This document shows, piece after piece, positions 1 through 12,535 of a stretch of DNA of 64,000 nucleotides (the first letter of the stretch is position 1; each line of letters starts with the position of its first letter). Position numbers and translations under genes: made by a program. Under the pieces are notes generated by a model, which was not told where the DNA came from, did not search any database, and saw only the letters and a list, made by a program, of their open reading frames with translations. Source of the DNA: Auricularia sp. M13 (lineage: Eukaryota; Basidiomycota; Agaricomycetes; Auriculariales; Auriculariaceae); contig CM073204.1 in assembly GCA_037042915.1 (NCBI GenBank), positions 1,178,001-1,242,000 of the forward strand, in the 5' to 3' direction.

Positions 1-3000
1 CACACCTGCGGTATGATGTCCTCGTAGGTGCACTGGCTCCCATGTGTTGAGGTGTGGGGATGCAATGTGGGGGTGCGGGGGACCCAGCACCAGATACACG
101 CAAGAGCGCCGTCGATTTTGACTTGCGCCTTAATCTGGGCATATGTCGCAGGTCCATGCGCTGTTTCGACGCTCGTGTGGACGATGTTGCACAGGCGAAT
201 ACAGCTGGCTGTACCATGGTCGTCGTGTCTGGACCGATCGGCGAGCCAGCACCCGCGGCAGATATTCCTACTCCCATCAACATTTTGTCAAGACTCGCAG
301 ACGTACGAACCTGAGCATCTCAAGGCGGACTTTGAGGTAGTCGTCCGCATTGCGTCTCACCACGGCCTCGGTGTTGAGGAGCTCGGCGCTCACGCGCAGC
401 ACTGCATCGCACGCAGGATATGGCGTTGGCAGGGCAGCCGTTTGAACGATTTGAGAGCGAATGGGTGCCGCACGTGGAGAGATCGCAGCTCCGGGTGCAG
501 GCGCGGAATAGTTTGGCACGCACCGTGAGCATGGCACGTAAAACGTCGGCAGATCGTCACAGCGCTCGCTGCAACCGTCGATATATCGTCCAGAGCCCTG
601 GCGCAAACACGCGCGGTCGTCCTTTAGACACACCATCATCTCACGATGACCGAACATCCCAGGATTCGCAACAGAGTACGTTTTTGTCGGATCCAGGAGC
701 GTGTGAGCCTCGCAATATGTATCTCCGCGCCCGCCACGCCCTGTGCCTTGCACATGCGTGATGTAGTTCCAGCTCGCACCGTACTCGACCACGAGACGCA
801 CGCCCGGAAGATGGTAGCCAGTCGAGAGAAGTGTTGTCGCCACAATGAGCCGGTGGTGCCCCTGCTCCCATCGTCCGAGGGTCGCGGTGCGGTCTTCGGG
901 TGGCAATTTGCCATGAAACGCCTCGCATCCCAGCTGCTGTGCGACCGCGACGGCCTCATCGATCTGCCTCACAAACACAATGCCGCGGTCTGTGCTGCTT
1001 GTGAGTAGACGATCTGCCGTGGTCGCGATGTGGGCGATGAAGTCAGATGTACGCATGCGGAAAACACAGTAGCGGATTGACGCCCGAAGCGACCGCTCGC
1101 GGAACGTCTGAGGCATTGCGATGTCTGCGATGCGGAGTTGCGTCAGAGCCTGATGATAGATATCGACAGGAACGGTGGCCGAGAGGAGGTGGATTGGGAC
1201 CGCGTACGAAGTCAGTTGAGAAGCATCCAGCATAGCAGGACGGTACGACCGATCCATCACCCACGAATGCATCTCGTCGAGGAAGAACCGCCGCAGACGG
1301 TCAGTTGCAGCTAGCTCTCGAACGCAGGCATGAAATTCGTCGGTACTGCCGGTCTCTGGGAGCACAAACGTCAGCTGCTGGAACTGGGAATCCCCGCGCT
1401 TCCAAATGCAGGATGGAACGCCAGCATCGCGGCTTGCGCGGAGGTGCGACTCGGCGAGAACAACCCAGGGTACGTAGACAATCGTGACGGAATGTGGCTG
1501 GTCGAAGTGCTTGCATGGTAGTAGCCACAGCATTGACTTTCCTCCGGCGGTAGGTAGGAAGGTGGCCGTGTGCACGTGCTGTCGCACGATAGCCTCCATG
1601 GCATCACGCTGCGCTGGCGATCGAAACGTGGCCCCGGGGTCGTCGAGAAAGGCGCGTAGAGACGTTAAAAGATCGCGGCCTTTCAAGTCCAGGACGGCGG
1701 CGGGCTGAACTGGAGCACGGGCGGGCGAACCAGCATACATTGGTACATAGCCATGACGCCTGAGTTCGTCGACCACCGCCGCCGCTGTTTGCGCATTTAG
1801 AGATGCAGCCAGTGCGCGCAAGCGAGGCTCTAGTAGAGGCATGAGGTTTGAGGCCAGCGTGGCCTCGTCGACGGCGAGAGCTCTCAAATGCGGAGCCAAA
1901 GCATTCACCACAGCGACTTCGAGTTTGGGATCGTCTGTTCGAGATACGCCGTCCTGCGACATATCCAGAGCTGGTACTGCCTCTGCAGCAGAAGAGAGTG
2001 GCCGGTTCAAGATCTACAAGTTGGTAAGCTGAAGCAACTTCTTTGCGGCGCATACGCGCCTTGTGAACACAACGGCTAAGGGGCAGAAATCGGTTTATCA
2101 GCTCGTCTGTCAGCCCGTTGCGCTCGCGGCCGTAATGGAGCTGCGCAGTGAGAGATGAATGTCCCTCCTGATAGTCGAGGTCGCACTGCAGAGCCGTGGT
2201 CGTAATGTCGATGTCACGTATCAGATGCCGGGCTATGGACATCATGATATGGCGCCAGTCGGATACCGTGAGGCTGATGTCCACGAATCAAATGGAGTAC
2301 TGCTGCATCGTCTTGCTGACCTGCTCCGTGCCGATGTCCTGGCCGAATATGCCTCGGTTCAAGAACTTGTAGCCGTTGAGAACGCTGACCGCGTCGCAGT
2401 CAAATACCTCGGCGGCGAGAAGCTGTGCAAACTTGCGCATGTGCGCGACCTCGCGCTTCACAAGGTCGCCGAGGCCACGGTCCAGTCCGCGAATGATCGT
2501 TCGGTCAAATCCTATTCGCATGAGTTAGCGGTGTGTGTCTGCGGAACCGAGTCCAATTGGCCACGCACCTCCCGTAATCTCGCTAGATTTGTTGTAGTCC
2601 AGCACCCAGAGCATCTCGGGATCGTCTGTACAAATCAGGCTCCGGCGGCGGTCGGCATTAACGATTAGCGTCTGAAGAGCCTCTGTTCCCCGCGGTGGTT
2701 GACCTGCGCACATATGCATTAGAGTCGCGCGGAGCGAGCAGAGCTCAAGGTATCCCTCGCGCCACTCGTTGCATGCGCCTTGGACCCATATTGGTGCGTC
2801 ATTCCCCGGGATGAACCGACAGTACTGGCCGCTGTTGAGCAGTTGCCTGGCGTAGGCGTCGCAAGAAATGTTATTCCCGGGTTCTGACATAAACGAGTAG
2901 CCAGGTTGCAAGTTGGCCGGGTCGTCGCGAAGCACAGGCGGGATCGCCAGCTCCACGCTCGCAGGGTCGGCGTGCCGGCTGAGCAAAGCCATCAACTGGT

Positions 3001-5070
3001 CGGCGCGCGATGATATGGCCTGCACCATGGCCTGCACTGCGCGAAGGGCGACGGTCTGGCCGAGATACCGGAACGACGACCTGTTGCCATTCGCCCAGAA
3101 CACGCGGTCCGGCGAAGCGGTGTGGAGGCTGATGTTGCGAGCGAGGTCATGTACGCTGAACGTGTTTCAGTCGCATTGCACACCCATTTGTACACGCCAC
3201 GTACTATCTCAAGGCGTCAAACGCGTGTGGCTCGCCCACCTTGATCCACCGCAAGTGTTTCGGCATCGCCTGATAGGTTGTTACACCGGAAGTCGCATCG
3301 GCGACAATCTGACGGTAAATAATGCAGCGCGCCGCGTAGGTCAAGGCCGCACTATATGGCGTGAAGAGCGAAGGCGGTAAGAAGTAGCCGTGGTATCAAT
3401 CCAGCGTGACCAAGAATGTGAAGGTCACCAGCGCGGTTGAATAAGGCTTGCGACCGTCATAGCTGTCAGCGATGAGCGCGAGCGCGAGATCGTGAACGGC
3501 GTTGTCGAGAACGGTCTCTCCCACGTTATCCGAGGAGCAGACTGATATCAGGTGCTCAGCAGCAATTCTCTGGGCGTCCGTAAAGCTGAAAGGAGCACGC
3601 TCAGGCTGCTGAGAGTTGCGTACAACATAGCAAACCAGGCGAGAAAATATGCCTCTGTACTTTGCTGTGTTGTCGATGCGCAAAAGAGGGCGTTGGTCTG
3701 GATCTCGACTATTCGAACAGTCAACAAAGGCGCACGTAACATAGTTCTTTCGAGACACACCTCTTACTCCGAACGTGACGCAACACAACATCGTCGGCGT
3801 GGGTATCCAGGAGGTCCACACAGGCGTCGAAGTAGCGCGATGCACCACGGACAAGGACGGCAATCCAGCCTGAGCAGCGCTCCGGCAGTACGGTCAGCTC
3901 GGCACGGGAAATAAGCTCGCCCTGGGTGGAGGATCCTGCGAACATGGCAATACCAGAGCGCGTTAGCCACTGGGATGTGTCCTTCGTCGTCCCACTCAGA
4001 TGGCTGGCACTGCGCATCGTGCCCGGTTTCCTGTCATGGTCATCCAGAACGTTCTGCATCGCGCGATCGGGCTCTTCGGCACGAGAGGGAAGTATGACCT
4101 CGATGTACGTCCGAACTTCGGGTGCGCGATACGGCTGCTGAACGCTCGCGTTCTTGTACGGTAGATGTCCAGAGGCTTCCAGGCTGGCGTGCGACTGCTG
4201 GCGGTGCTGATACACCAGAGACTTCTGATCGAAGCAGGCGTAGTCGCACCCAGGTACCATGCATACGACGCCGTCCTTAACGGCAACTCCAGTGATGGCA
4301 AGCGATCTTGGCGGCGGAAGAGCGGGACTGGGCGCGATTCGATAGCGTTGCAGCCAGTACGCCGCAGTTCCCGAGCGAATGGGACGGTTGTGCTGCGCAA
4401 GATGGCTCTTGTTCGCCGTCGCCGTCGGTAGCAGCGCGAATTCACAGCCGGGCTGAACGCAGATAATCATCCTGTAATAAAGGTTGACAACCAGTCCGAA
4501 AGACTGGATTGTGTGGTCCGTAACCAGTTGGTGAGACTCGGTCGCGTCTGAAACGTCTGACGCAGATACGGGCGACGGTGATGAAGAGCGCACACGTTTC
4601 CTTGCGGGAGAAGCAAGCGGTTGGCTAATCGTAGCTGTAACAGGCGTTTCCTGAGCTGTTAAAGCCGGAGAATCGCCGTTGGAAGAAGATCGTGCACGTT
4701 TCGGGGCAATGCGGTTGGATGCGTATGACTTGTGCTCGGCGAGCGCGAGCGGGATCGACTCTGCGTAAAATGAGCAATAGTCCATCACTAGCCCGCTCTG
4801 CATACCTTTTTGCACGAATTCTTGTGTGGCCAAACTCGTAACCGAAGGGCTAACACCCGAAGGTTGGACGGTCGGAGGTTGAACTGTCCGTCGCGCCTCT
4901 TTCGGAGTTTCAACACGCGTCACCGGCACATCTTTTGCCGCGCCTGTCAGCAAAACAGACCGCGCGCGCAGGTCTTGTGTTGCAAGCGTCTTACCTTGCT
5001 CGCTTGGCGCTCCTCTTATCTGGAACTGGGCAGAACCTGTAGCGCTCGGTGTTGCCACATAAGGCGCCAC
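1..5070 (-). pseudogene. OrsD/DUF3505-type + RecQ-like helicase, copy 1 (disrupted, runs off left edge)
   Basis: Minus-strand multi-exon gene. About 3720-5070 encodes a disordered Ser/Lys-rich N-terminus, then an OrsD/DUF3505-like part with paired Cys and His (IICVQPGCEFALL...H). About 2525-3700 encodes a conserved middle domain (PPRGTEALQTL). Positions 277-2010 encode an SF2 helicase with RecQ-like motifs: FRSPAQRDA, Walker A LPTAGGKS, DEMH box FLDEMHSW, LLSATVP, GIVFVRQ, ATTLLSTGYHLPGVR and the arginine-finger motif QGTGRGGRGD. The C-terminus (1-250) begins a Cys-containing module that leaves the window. The helicase part is open, but the middle domain carries two in-frame stops (near 3396 and 3213) and a frameshift near 3160 compared with copy 2; both stops look like C-to-T changes (CGA to TGA, CAG to TAG). 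Related RecQ-like genes are known next to fungal telomeres. The true start lies upstream of 5070, since no good ATG is visible there. The helicase family is secure; the in vivo role is not. Confidence 0.85.
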
Positions 5071-5696
5071 GCCCGCGCGGTTTTTCTCGGTCGCGCCTGG
5101 AATAGCTGTGACTCGCCTGTCTCGCTCAACGCCCTGAAATATCGACGAGAACGAACCTGGCCTAATATTGCTGTCTTCAACCCCATCTATTTACCAGTAT
5201 GAGTATATCCAGGCCGGCCAAGAGCGCACGTTACTGACCTTTGGCGTGCTTGTTCAGGTGCGTCGCATATGCCGTGTCGGATTTGAACCGTTGGCCACAA
5301 ATTATGCACTGCACGCATTGCTCAATGTTGATTCTACCATATTGACCGCAAAGAACGTACTTTGGTCATTCTTTCGCGCGGCGTAGATGCGGTGTTGGAT
5401 CAAGAGCATGCCAAGGTCCGTAACTCCGGCAACTCCGGTTCCGAGGCCACGCCCGAACTGATCAGCCATTCCCTCCCCGGTCCCCTGCGTAATCATGGAC
5501 ACAGAAAGTCGGACAAATCGCCAAATACATCAGATACGATGTTTCAGAAATCCAAATTATTTTGGTGGGTGCAGCAAATTTCAAATATTAGTCATGGTGG
5601 AGATGATAATCAGCGTCTAGTCCGCGCAGTGCTCCGCCATAAAGTCCCTCTCCCTTCGAGTTTTTGCCCTCGGCCCCCACCGACCCATTTCCCACC
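5071..5696. promoter_or_regulatory. Divergent intergenic region between helicase copy 1 and finger gene A
   Basis: About 0.6 kb separates the 5' end of the minus-strand helicase from the plus-strand zinc-finger gene. I see no convincing coding exon, although a short 5' helicase exon may lie here. Head-to-head placement suggests a shared promoter; this is inference from orientation only. Confidence 0.3.
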
Positions 5697-7910
5697 ATGC
5701 GCACCAGCATTGCGACGACGGCATGCCCGCTCTGCGACATCTCCCTGAATGCTTTCTCGTCCACTATCGCCCGCCACCTCAGAACCAATAAGCACCAGTT
5801 TCCGAAGAAGATGGCCAAGTTACTCGCCGATCGACTCGTCGCCGACGCTCAAGCCGTCTCTTCTGCCTATGTCGGTGGCTTCACCCAGGGCCACGAGGCT
5901 GCTATGAAGGGCATGTCTGCGGTCCCATCCCAGGATCCCAACTTGCAGGGTGAACCCGGGGGTGATGCTGACGCCGAGCACGACGGCGAGCAGGAGTCGG
6001 ACGGCGACGAGGACACGGACTACGACACTCCTTCAGCTCAGAGATACGTCCCAACTCCAATGTCCGAGGACCTTGCCGACACAGACACCAACGCCGACAC
6101 CGCCGATGCCGACACCAACGTCGATACCACTGCCAGTGGTGGCGACGGTGATATGGAGGATGACGACAGCGATCGTGAGGCTGGTACCGGGTCTCCTGGA
6201 ACGGTGCTGACTGCTTTTCTAGGTGTACAAGACGCGGCGACCACGGTCACAGCGCTAGGCACGCCATCAGCTCCTAAGCGCAAGACGCTCGCGGTCATGC
6301 GTGGATCTCCAGCAAAGACAACCCTCGGCCATCGTCCCCGAGAGACCATGGACACCGTGCTTCAGGGCGACTCTCCCAGTCGTCGCCCGCCGGCCCAGAA
6401 GCGCGCGCGTGGTTCGATTACCCCGGTCGAAAACGACCCCTGTGAGTCTCTGTACTACGGCAAATCGCATTGCGCTAATATGCCCAGTTGCGATGAGGGG
6501 CGTTGGCATCATCAATAATGCGCCGTCTACGCAGTTTGTTGCGCGCCGCCCCGGTACGAAGCTATATGCATGTTTGATTTCTCTCTCACCCGGCATTCAG
6601 TCTACTCGCCGGTCCACCAGAATGCTTCCCCGCCGTCCGAGCATATCGAACCTGACTCTTCACAAAGCTCGACGTCTACAATTAGCACCCTCGCCCGGGA
6701 ACTCCGGTGCTAACTCTCGCCGGTACGTGGATGTGCGCACTCGTCGCGTTTGTCCCTGACTCCCCGCAGGTCACCCTCACAACGTTGCTGGCGTGGGGCC
6801 GTCTCAAGGTTCGCCCCTGCATTGTGTTGTCGCAGCGCGTTTAGCCGGCTTGACAGGAACGGCTGATTCGACGGCTCACACTGCGACGTTGGCACCTCCG
6901 GCTCAAGGTGCAGATGGTACTCGGCCCAGCTCATCAGGGATGGCCGGCTCGGCGCCATCATCACCAGGTACTGGCCATCCTCCGTCATTGCATGAACAGA
7001 ATCTCACGATGCCACAGCTCCCCTCTATCCCGGCATCTTTGCCACTGCCGAGGATGTTCAACGCATCCAGACTCACCCCAGGGCACACTATATCGAAATC
7101 ATATTGCCCCATCTCTGCGGCCCAGACCGCATTCGCGGTGAGATTGCCGTCCTCTGAACCGAGAGCGCTCGCTGACGCTTGCGTAGTCTGCCCGCCAGGT
7201 CCAACCGATTGCACCCCGAACGAATTCCCGCTTCTGCCGGCCCACCTGCGTGGTCCAGACTTTGTTCCCCCCTTATACGTCACGCCGCAGGTCTTGGAGT
7301 TCCTTGACGGCATCCATCCCCTCATTCGTCGCCGGGATATCTGCATGAACCATTACGCTCAGGGTATGGACGCCTGCGGGCATGGCGTGTGGCGGTGCCA
7401 GCTGCATGAACCATTACGCTCAGGGTATGGACGCCTGCGGGCATGGCGTGTGGCGGTGCCAGCTGCACGGTGACCAGAACTCCTGGTTCGCCACCGTTCC
7501 GTTTGCCGGCCAGCAGAAACTCCTCCGCGATGTATGTCAGGCTGTTTCTGGTCCAAATGCCGCTAATCCCCAATCAGATCAAGATGACACCGTCCTATCC
7601 GTACATGGACCATGAGCACCGGGTCTGCTTCAAGTGCATGTTCCCCATGTCGCTCCATGTCGATCCCTCCCGCTGCATCTTCCAGGATATCCTCCCCCAG
7701 CTATTGCTCATGTTGTTCCTTCACCGCCGCAATGCCCTCGTCGCCGCTGCAGAACTCCCGGAGGTGGACGACAGTACGACGTTCACTCAATACTGGAGCA
7801 TGCTAAAGCTCGCGGACTCCGATGGCTACCCCAACATTCTCAAGTTTGCTCTTTGGGCCGTCAAATCGCTCGGCGTTGAGACCCTGGGTATTCCTCCTGT
7901 CGCACATTAG
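5697..7910 (+). pseudogene. C2H2 zinc-finger protein with helicase-shared C-terminal module (gene A, frame broken by a tandem duplication)
   Basis: The start at 5697 has a good context (cccaccATG). Exon 1 (5697-6441, donor GTGAGT) encodes a C2H2 finger (CPLCDISLNAF...HLRTNKH), then a long Asp/Glu/Thr-rich acidic stretch and a basic segment. Later exons (about 6600-6707, 6771-7531, 7578-7910) encode a Pro/Ser-rich part, a CMNHY...DACGH motif and a terminal module with CFKC, DILPQ and FTQYWSML. The intron 7532-7577 is 46 nt. A 61-bp direct duplication (7342-7402 repeated at 7403-7463) lies inside the coding exon; being 1 mod 3 it changes the frame. The central and C-terminal parts are paralogous to the gene at 8264-11177, but the PHD array is missing. 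This looks like a truncated tandem copy. The C2H2 finger suggests DNA binding, which is inferred. Confidence 0.65.
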
Positions 7911-8263
7911 GCACTGGTTCCATGATCTGCTTCCCCTCACGCGCGTGCTCTATTCTCATGACTATTTACGCTTATCACGAAGCCTCTCCCCTCGCGACGT
8001 CTATCCTCACGATTCCTTACGAATCTCATCACGAATTACGAATTTCATGACCGTCACTCATGTGTTACGATGCCAATATATGCTTCAGTGGCTGCTGATC
8101 AGCCTTGGCGGCAGCCTATGATAGCCCGGTACCTGTCGGATACTCTAAGAACCGGTGCTCACGGCAATTGCCTATCTTTGTGGTGCACCAAAGCCCTGGC
8201 GACCGTGGTTTCTGCCTCCCATGTGTGTTTCACACTCCGACGCACCTTTCCGACCAATCCCCC
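7911..8263. other. Spacer between tandem finger genes A and B
   Basis: Short spacer with no supported exon. It contains several imperfect repeats of a tcacgaattacg-like string around 7975-8050. It presumably holds the promoter of the next gene. Confidence 0.4.
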
Positions 8264-11177
8264 CATGTTGCCCGCCGGCGCCACTGGCTCTCCCGCACAG
8301 TGCGCACAGTGCTCCCGAGACCTTGCTCCCGACTGCTCGTCGTGCCTATGCCCATCTTGCATGGCTGCCGCTACACCGACACAGCAAGCCGCACGTCTGT
8401 GCGCTTCATGCGACCTGCCTTTCTCATCGTCCGACCCGTCCGAAAGCATCTGCGCCAACTGCTCGGCCGAATTTCTCGGTACGTACAACCATCCGCTGTG
8501 GGCCTTGTGACTTATTCCCCGCAGAGGCCAGCGATCTTAGCCTGTCATCGCCGGTACCCGAGGCTCGTACACCCACGACCAGTCAGTGGCCGCTCACAGT
8601 GTCGACCAACAGCTCATTCATTCATTTAGACACCGTTGATCCCGAGAACACCGAACCCGGCGCTCAATCGGATGTTCGCGTCGCCGACAGGGAGCTCCTC
8701 AAGACCCTACAGGCCCTACCCTCCACGGGCTACATCCACAACATCGTCTATCACATGATGTTCGACTACGAGCTCCTTCGCGGTACGCCGCTTGCTTTCT
8801 GGAGTTTCTTTCCTCACGCTGACCATCCTGCAGAGCGTCCTCCTGATGCCCAACCTCCTCGTGTCGAGCCCGACAAGCTTCCGCTCCCACCACCATATGA
8901 CGAGGACCCACGCCATCCGCTCTACATGGAACGACGCTGCCCCCGTCTTGATTCTATCCTTTTGGCGTTTTGGGAGCCCTGTTCACGCTCAGCTCGCGCG
9001 CCGACATTTGCACAAATCACTACACATCTAGGCAAGATGCAACCGGCCATACGCACAACAATTGCACGCTCACTGGTGCGGACCACGTCCTCGAGGCAGT
9101 CGTCGAGTGGGGGTCGCAGCGGCTGCGATACGCCCAGGTTCGTATTCTGTGACAGTGGCACGCTGGTACTGACCGCGCTCAGATCAAGAACCTTGTGCCC
9201 TTCGATCCGCGAGACTATCTGCACAGCGCACAGTCGGTCTGCTTCCACTGCTACGTCCCCACACCGCTGCATCTGTCGTCATTCAAGACCTGCCCCTTTG
9301 GCGACATCGTTCCACAACTTCTCTTCATGCTTTGGCAACACCAGCGGAAGGCCATGGCCCGGTCACGCTTCCTGCCCGAGGTTGACTCCAGCACCGTCTT
9401 CTCCGAGTACTGGACGATGCTGAAGGCTCCGGAAGACTCGGGCTACCCGAAGCTCCTCAAGTACACAGTCTGGGCCGTCGCCTACTTTGGGCCCGATCCA
9501 CTCGGTTACCCGTGAGCCCACGCCCTTCTTTGCTCTCCCTGAACGCTCACAGTGCATGCAGTGTCAGAAGCGACCAGAAGCGGCGCGGCCGATGCTTCAA
9601 ATGCTTGAAGCCCATCGACATGGACACATCCCATCTTTCCTGTGCCAAATGCAAGCTCAACTTTCACGAGGGTGCGTGCCTACTGCCTTCTGTTTTGGCT
9701 GCTGTTCGCCACGCTCACTGGCTTCTCAGACTGCACTACGCGGCCTCAGCTTCGCGGCGTTGACTGGCTGTGCAGCGCCTGTGGCTGCGAGTATTGCTCC
9801 GCCCCTTACGAACCCATGTTGGAGTGTCGGTTTTGCCCGAGGCGTTGTCATTTCGGTGCGCGGTGTCGTGCTCCGCTACCAGGCGCTAAAATATTCTCAG
9901 CCTGCACCCCACGCCCGGTCCCAATGCACCTCGTCCGCCTGGATGCACAAGGGTCCTCCGTGGAGCCGATGCCTGAAAGCTGGGCTTGCTCGAGCTGCCG
10001 AACCGCCAATGCGGCATGTTGCGGCAAACACATTGAGGGGGACGCTCTCGTGCGCGTCTGCACCGTCTGTGGGTACTCGTATCACGCAGGTGAGTCGCTT
10101 TACCGCATCCTGGTCAGGCCTGCGATTGACCGGATCTCAGACTGCTTCGACGATATGCAGCTCGCCGGAAAACCCCATCTGACTCGAGGCTGGGTTTGTC
10201 ACCAGTGCAATCCCACCCGATGCAGTACCTGTGAGGCCGACCCTCGCACACCAGATGAGCACTTCATCCAGTGTCATATATGCCGTTGGCCTTTTCACGT
10301 GGGTATGTGTGTGTGTTGCTTTCATCGGGCATTGTCTCTGACACATGACAGGTTGCGGTGCTCAGAAACACGGCCTGACTCGGGAAGAGTTCGAGTTTAG
10401 GATCATGGCTACATCCACCTACCGCACCCGTGCTACCATCTACGACTGGACCTGCCGTGACTGTGACTCGTGCCAGTATTGCACGGATTCGCAGTCCTGC
10501 CTGCGCTGGGATCCGCGCCCGCTGCTGCAATGCAAGACATGTCCGGCTAGGTACCATATGGGTGCGCAGAATGTTGTTCTCGCCTCATCCCCAGCTCACC
10601 TGCATCCAGCGTGCGAAGGCAGTGCCGTTGGCCCACGATACATCTTTGCTGCCATTACTGCGCGTTGCCTGGGCGTCGTTGCACCACGATTTTGGAGTTG
10701 CCGTGACTGTCGCAAGAAGACGTGCGCTGGGTGTGAGGCTGCTATCTTGCCAAAACAGCAGGTCTCCGATTGCGACGACTGTGGAGATATCTACCATGCC
10801 AGTGAGTCTTTGGGAGTTTCTGGTCTTAGGCAATGGTCCTTCTCATCCTTCGCATGCAGAATGTGCTGGTCCATGCGACGATTATGGCCTATGGCGCTGC
10901 CCCAAGTGTCCTGACGTCATCTGCGCCCTCTGCCATACCAAACGCGACTCCAATCTTGACCGCTGCAAAATGATCTGCATTGATTGCGGTGACGCCTTCC
11001 ACCCTGGTGAGACCCTCCCATTATCTATCCCCGGGCAGCTCGCATGCTAATCAATCAGAGTGCACACACCCAGCAACGTTCTTCAGTGCCAGGCTGGAGT
11101 TGACGGCCGCAGCCATACAGGACAAACGACGATCGTGCACACTCTATGATTGGAGATGCCAGCGCTGCCGTGCATGA
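8264..11177 (+). CDS. Cys-rich + central module + exon-modular PHD-like finger array protein (gene B)
   Basis: Start chosen at 8264 (MLPAGATGSPAQ), just before a Cys cluster with five CxxC-type pairs. The middle (about 8520-9509) has a CTNHY...DATGH segment and a module with CFHC, DIVPQLL and FSEYWTML, paralogous to gene A and to the helicase C-terminus. An intron at 9510-9559 keeps the frame (GYP|VRSD) and joins it to the array. From about 9565 each exon encodes one finger of the form WxCxxC...CxxC...CxxC...(Y/F)H, with an intron of about 50 nt just after the final His-x-Gly and the next exon opening with a Cys. Seven fingers plus a terminal half finger (DWRCQRC) are visible, ending at 11177. 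The fold resembles PHD or related treble-clef zinc fingers, so chromatin or protein binding is likely. One stretch near 8950 needs an unrecognised intron or has a frameshift. Confidence 0.75.
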
Positions 11178-11839
11178 CCGAGTGTGTTTGTGCTTTTGCG
11201 ACGAATTACTAAGGTTGTGATGTGGTATAATGCCAATGAGGATACAATTATCTATCTACTGCCTAAGTGTCATCAAGGCCGGACCCCGAGGGGTCGCTGG
11301 AACCCAGTTTGAACGGACCGCCGCAGCGCAACCGAGTTTGGAAACTACCGGTCACAGTCGAGGTTCCAGCCGCACAAAATGTCCTCGTGACGAAATGGTA
11401 AGGAAAATGAACGTGTCAAATGGGTAGGGAACAATGTTCTCTTTGTTTTGTCTGCATCTCATAAAGGCCGGACATTCCTGGTGTTCAGTATGCTCGAGTT
11501 GGTGCTCCTCTCGGTTGTTCGGGACAGCACATGCGAGGACGCCAGCAGCAGTCCTCCTCGAGACAAACAGGGATGCGGCACGCAGTGGCTGAATTGGCCA
11601 AGAAGGCAACACATGCGCGTAGACACAGCCGGCCTGATCAGCCGTACCAGCGCACGTGAAGTCACAGCTGGTGCGAGGCCAGGAGGCATAAACCGCGTGC
11701 AGAAAACGGTACATCGCCGGTGCGTCCCTAGCTCGCTGTCGACGACTTCCGTGCCAAGACTGACCTATATGATGTGTTGAAGCAGACAGCAGCTATGAGG
11801 AGATGACGAGCGCAAATCCCCAGTAGTAAGAGCGCAATC
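11178..11839. other. Gene-poor spacer downstream of the finger array gene
   Basis: No coding exon supported on either strand. Open frames here lack recognisable domains. It leads into the 75-bp tandem array. Confidence 0.5.
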
Positions 11840-12535
11840 CTCATGCCCAAGGATACGATTCAGCGCGCCTCAAAGGCTGTGCGCACAATTCCTCAGTAGG
11901 AAATGCACAATCCCCCAGTGCCCAAGAATATGATTCAGCGCGCCTCAAAGGCTGCGCGCGCAATTCCTCAGTAGGAAGAGCACAATCCCCCCGATGCCCA
12001 AGAATATGATTCAGCGCGCCTCAAAGGCTGCGCGCGCAATTCCTCAGTAGGAAGAGCACAATCCCCCAGTGCCCAAGAAGACGATTCAGCGCGCCTCAAA
12101 GGCTGCGCATGCAATTCCTAGTAGGAAGAGCACAATCCCCCCGATGCCCAAGAATATGATTGCACGCCTCAAAGGCTGCGCGCGCAATTCCTCAGTAGGA
12201 AGAGCACAATCCCCAGTGCCCAAGAAGACGATTCAGCGCGCCTCAAAGGCTGCGCATGCAATTCCTCAGTAGGAAGAGCACAATCCCCCCGATGCCCAAG
12301 AATATGATTGCGCGCCTCAAAGGCTGCGCGTGCAATTCCTCAGTAGGAAGAGCACAATCCCCCAGTGCCCAAGAATATGATTCAGCGCGCCTCAAAGGCT
12401 GCGCGTGCAATTCCTCAGTAGGAAGAGCGCAAACCCCCCTGATGCCCGATTAAATACAATTCAGTCAGCGCGCCTCAAAGGCTGCGCGTGCAATTCCTCA
12501 GTAGGAAAAGCACAATCTCCCAGTGCCCAATAATC
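11840..12535. repeat. ~75-bp minisatellite, about nine copies
   Basis: Tandem copies begin near 11851, 11928, 12001, 12076, 12150, 12224, 12300, 12373 and 12450. Each contains cagcgcgcctcaaaggctgc, then caattcctcagtaggaaga, then cacaatccccc. Copies differ by a few bases and small indels, alternating between a 'gatgcccaagaatatga' and a 'gtgcccaagaagacga' version. Open frames through it are by-products of the repeat. Confidence 0.95.

Noticed and set aside
2159-2668. Plus-strand frame opposite helicase copy 1
   Set aside because: Antisense shadow of the conserved middle domain, whose minus-strand reading aligns with copy 2.
12069-12453. Open frames through the 75-bp array (IQRASKAAHAIPS-like repeats)
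   Set aside because: They follow the tandem repeat and differ in frame between copies; no start context or domain.
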